DNA of 6,981 bases from Alphaproteobacteria bacterium (GTDB lineage Bacteria > Pseudomonadota > Alphaproteobacteria > UBA6615): assembly GCA_013003285.1 (NCBI GenBank), contig JABDJY010000065.1, forward strand, positions 1 to 6,981, given 5' to 3'. The notes beneath the pieces are model-generated. The model was not told the origin of the DNA and ran no database searches. It saw nothing but the letters and a program-made list of their open reading frames with translations. The position numbers and the translations under genes were made by a program. How positions within the stretch are numbered: position 1 is the first letter of the stretch; the number at the start of each line of letters is the position of its first letter. Of this stretch, positions 5,706 through 6,981 are shown piece after piece.

Positions 5706-6073
5706 TGGCCGCCCCCTATTTGCAGGAACTGGAGGCTTTGCTGGCAAAAACCGCAGCGGCGATTGGCGGCGAAACGAATATCGACGCCCGGCATTTCTTC
5801 AGCGGGGCGGCGGCCTATGCCGACGGGCGGATGTTTATCAGCCTGACCCCGGCCGGGCTGGCCTTGAAGCTATCGGAAGCGGATCGGGACATCTTGTCCG
5901 AGAGGGGTGGGCGGCCCTTGAAATATTTCCCCAAGGCACCGATCAAGAAGGATTATCTGGTGCTGCCCGACGCCATCGCCGAGGACGATGCCGCCCTCGC
6001 CGGCTGGATCGAAAAAAGCGTCGCCCATGTCCTAACGCTACCTCAACCGCGCCCTAAGTCGGGCGGTCGCTGA
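5705..6073 (+). CDS. TfoX N-terminal domain protein
   Basis: This 122-aa product looks like a stand-alone TfoX_N (Sxy N-terminal) domain. The family pattern is visible: FFSGAAAYADGRMFISL (31-47), LALKLSEADR (52-61), a GGRPLKYFP turn (68-76), a basic KK followed by DYLVLPDAI (83-91), and a final helix DDAALAGWIEKSVAHVL (94-110). Domains of this type occur widely as small proteins of unknown biochemistry; only the longer Sxy/TfoX proteins are established competence regulators, so a competence role should not be assumed. The start ATG shares its A with the TGA of the LysR gene (TGATG at 5703-5707), a classic arrangement for translational coupling, and I see no strong ribosome binding site of its own. 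It is therefore probably made together with the regulator. Its last 20 bp overlap the convergent hydrolase gene. Confidence 0.8.
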   Translation: MAAPYLQELEALLAKTAAAIGGETNIDARHFFSGAAAYADGRMFISLTPAGLALKLSEADRDILSERGGRPLKYFPKAPIKKDYLVLPDAIAEDDAALAGWIEKSVAHVLTLPQPRPKSGGR

Positions 6074-6981
6074 GGGCCATGTAGAGCAGCGATTTCCAGA
6101 GCAGCACCCGGTCGATCGGGTTACCCATGATCGGCTTTCGCGCCACCGGGTCGGTGTGGTCGAGCCCCGGCAAAACCACATAGCGCACGTTCGGCAAGAG
6201 GGCCGAATTCAGCGGCACCAGACCATCGTTTTCGACGCCTTGATCGCGCATCCAACGATAGGTTCCAGCCACGTGGAGCGACGGGGTCCGTGATCCGTCA
6301 ACATAGGTGGCGAGCGCGATCATTGGAATTGTTTTCGTAATGTTTTCAATATTTTGCGAGTATTTATTCATGTATTCTGTACGAACCTTTACCGTCAGAT
6401 CATCGATCGAATTGCCGCTGCCGCCGAGCGCGCGCAGCACCGGTTCGGTGATCCCGCGGGTCCAATCCTCATCGACGATGAGATCGGCCACCGGCGAACC
6501 GGCGAACGGCGATTGCAGCACCACCCAACAGGCGATCTGGCGGCGCACTTCCGGCTCGGCGCGGAGCAGGAATTCCAGCGTGTCGAGGCCGCCCTTGCTG
6601 TGCGAGACGATGCAGACCGGCCGGTCGCTAACGCCGATAAAGGCGGCCAAGCGGCGGCCGTTTTCGGCGACGCTTTGTTCGGTGTCGACCGGCGCGATCT
6701 GGGTCTCGATGCGCTCCGCGTTCAACGCTTCGATCTGGGTGCGAAAATAATCGGCGAGGCGAAATTCGCCGGCATCGATGAGAATGCCACTGAGATAGGA
6801 CGGCACCACGACAATTCGGTAGCCGCGCAATTCGTCGCGCACCGTGGCGAACGCCGCATCGACCCGTTCGGCATCGAGATCGCCATCGCGCCAGAAGATA
6901 CGCCAATCTTCGGTCACATTGCGTGCGCCCGTCGGCGCCGAAATATCGGGTTCGGCAAGGGCGGCGCGCCCTAGCAAGAAG
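6054..6981 (-). CDS. Alpha/beta-hydrolase, lipase/esterase-like, probably secreted (N-terminus cut by window)
   Basis: The open frame runs off the right edge, with 309 complete codons in view. Numbering from the TTG at 6977, which is probably internal, the nucleophile motif is HSKGG (126-130, S127), preceded by the hydrophobic strand VCIV. Asp251 in ENDGLVP and His274 in GLDHTD are the natural partners for a Ser-Asp-His triad; together they resemble the lipase/PGAP1-like branch of the fold. The segment FLLGRAALAEP at the very edge looks like the end of a signal peptide with an ALA cleavage site, so export is likely and the true start lies outside the window. The body encodes YRIVVVPSYLSGIL, close to the expected oxyanion-hole strand. 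Codons for residues about 198-222 are unusually AT-rich. The gene converges on the TfoX_N gene and overlaps its 3' end by 20 bp. The substrate cannot be told. Confidence 0.75.
   Translation of the reverse strand, partial: FLLGRAALAEPDISAPTGARNVTEDWRIFWRDGDLDAERVDAAFATVRDELRGYRIVVVPSYLSGILIDAGEFRLADYFRTQIEALNAERIETQIAPVDTEQSVAENGRRLAAFIGVSDRPVCIVSHSKGGLDTLEFLLRAEPEVRRQIACWVVLQSPFAGSPVADLIVDEDWTRGITEPVLRALGGSGNSIDDLTVKVRTEYMNKYSQNIENITKTIPMIALATYVDGSRTPSLHVAGTYRWMRDQGVENDGLVPLNSALLPNVRYVVLPGLDHTDPVARKPIMGNPIDRVLLWKSLLYMALSDRPT

Overview
The window is GC-rich, with strong G/C preference at third codon positions. It has good Shine-Dalgarno sites, compact gene spacing and a GcvA-type LysR regulator, and a G-rich palindromic intergenic repeat sits at its left end. 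Together these suggest an alphaproteobacterium, perhaps of the Rhodospirillales type, but this is an impression from style and protein flavour; no rRNA or other marker is present. It reads as ordinary accessory catabolic chromosome. I see no rRNA, tRNA, CRISPR array, transposase or phage gene.

Layout, left to right. Positions 1-81 hold a G-rich palindromic repeat and a weak terminator-like hairpin. A zinc-independent NADPH:quinone oxidoreductase-type gene (82-1062, minus strand) is divergent from a plus-strand pair of BKACE (DUF849, beta-keto acid cleavage enzyme) paralogues at 1176-2084 and 2133-3032. The divergent gap carries a tandem GTCAATAA repeat. The second BKACE gene converges on a succinate-semialdehyde dehydrogenase gene (3092-4546, minus strand). 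A strong hairpin with a 7-nt A/T tract (3037-3066) lies between them: a canonical minus-strand terminator that may also slow plus-strand transcripts. The dehydrogenase gene is divergent from a GcvA-like LysR regulator (4779-5705, plus strand) across an AT-rich control region with an 8-bp inverted repeat and two CTAAT-type half sites. A small TfoX N-terminal-domain gene (5705-6073) overlaps the regulator stop codon by one base. Its 3' end overlaps by 20 bp the 3' end of a convergent, probably secreted alpha/beta-hydrolase (6054 to the right edge, minus strand), whose N-terminus is cut off by the window.

How the genes may work together. BKACE enzymes transfer the carboxylated C2 part of a beta-keto acid onto acetyl-CoA, giving acetoacetate and a new acyl-CoA. 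Two tandem copies keep every metal and catalytic residue I can place but differ strongly in segments that may shape the substrate pocket, which suggests two related substrates. The dehydrogenase keeps the three carboxylate-binding residues expected of a true succinate-semialdehyde dehydrogenase and would feed succinate to the TCA cycle. The LysR gene is the obvious candidate regulator of the dehydrogenase. A single shared pathway is only an inference: the BKACE pair and the dehydrogenase are convergent and separated by a terminator, so they are not one operon.

I did not find a convincing undescribed multi-gene system. The most worthwhile leads are the BKACE pair, with its mosaic of near-identical and diverged segments, and the two divergent control regions.
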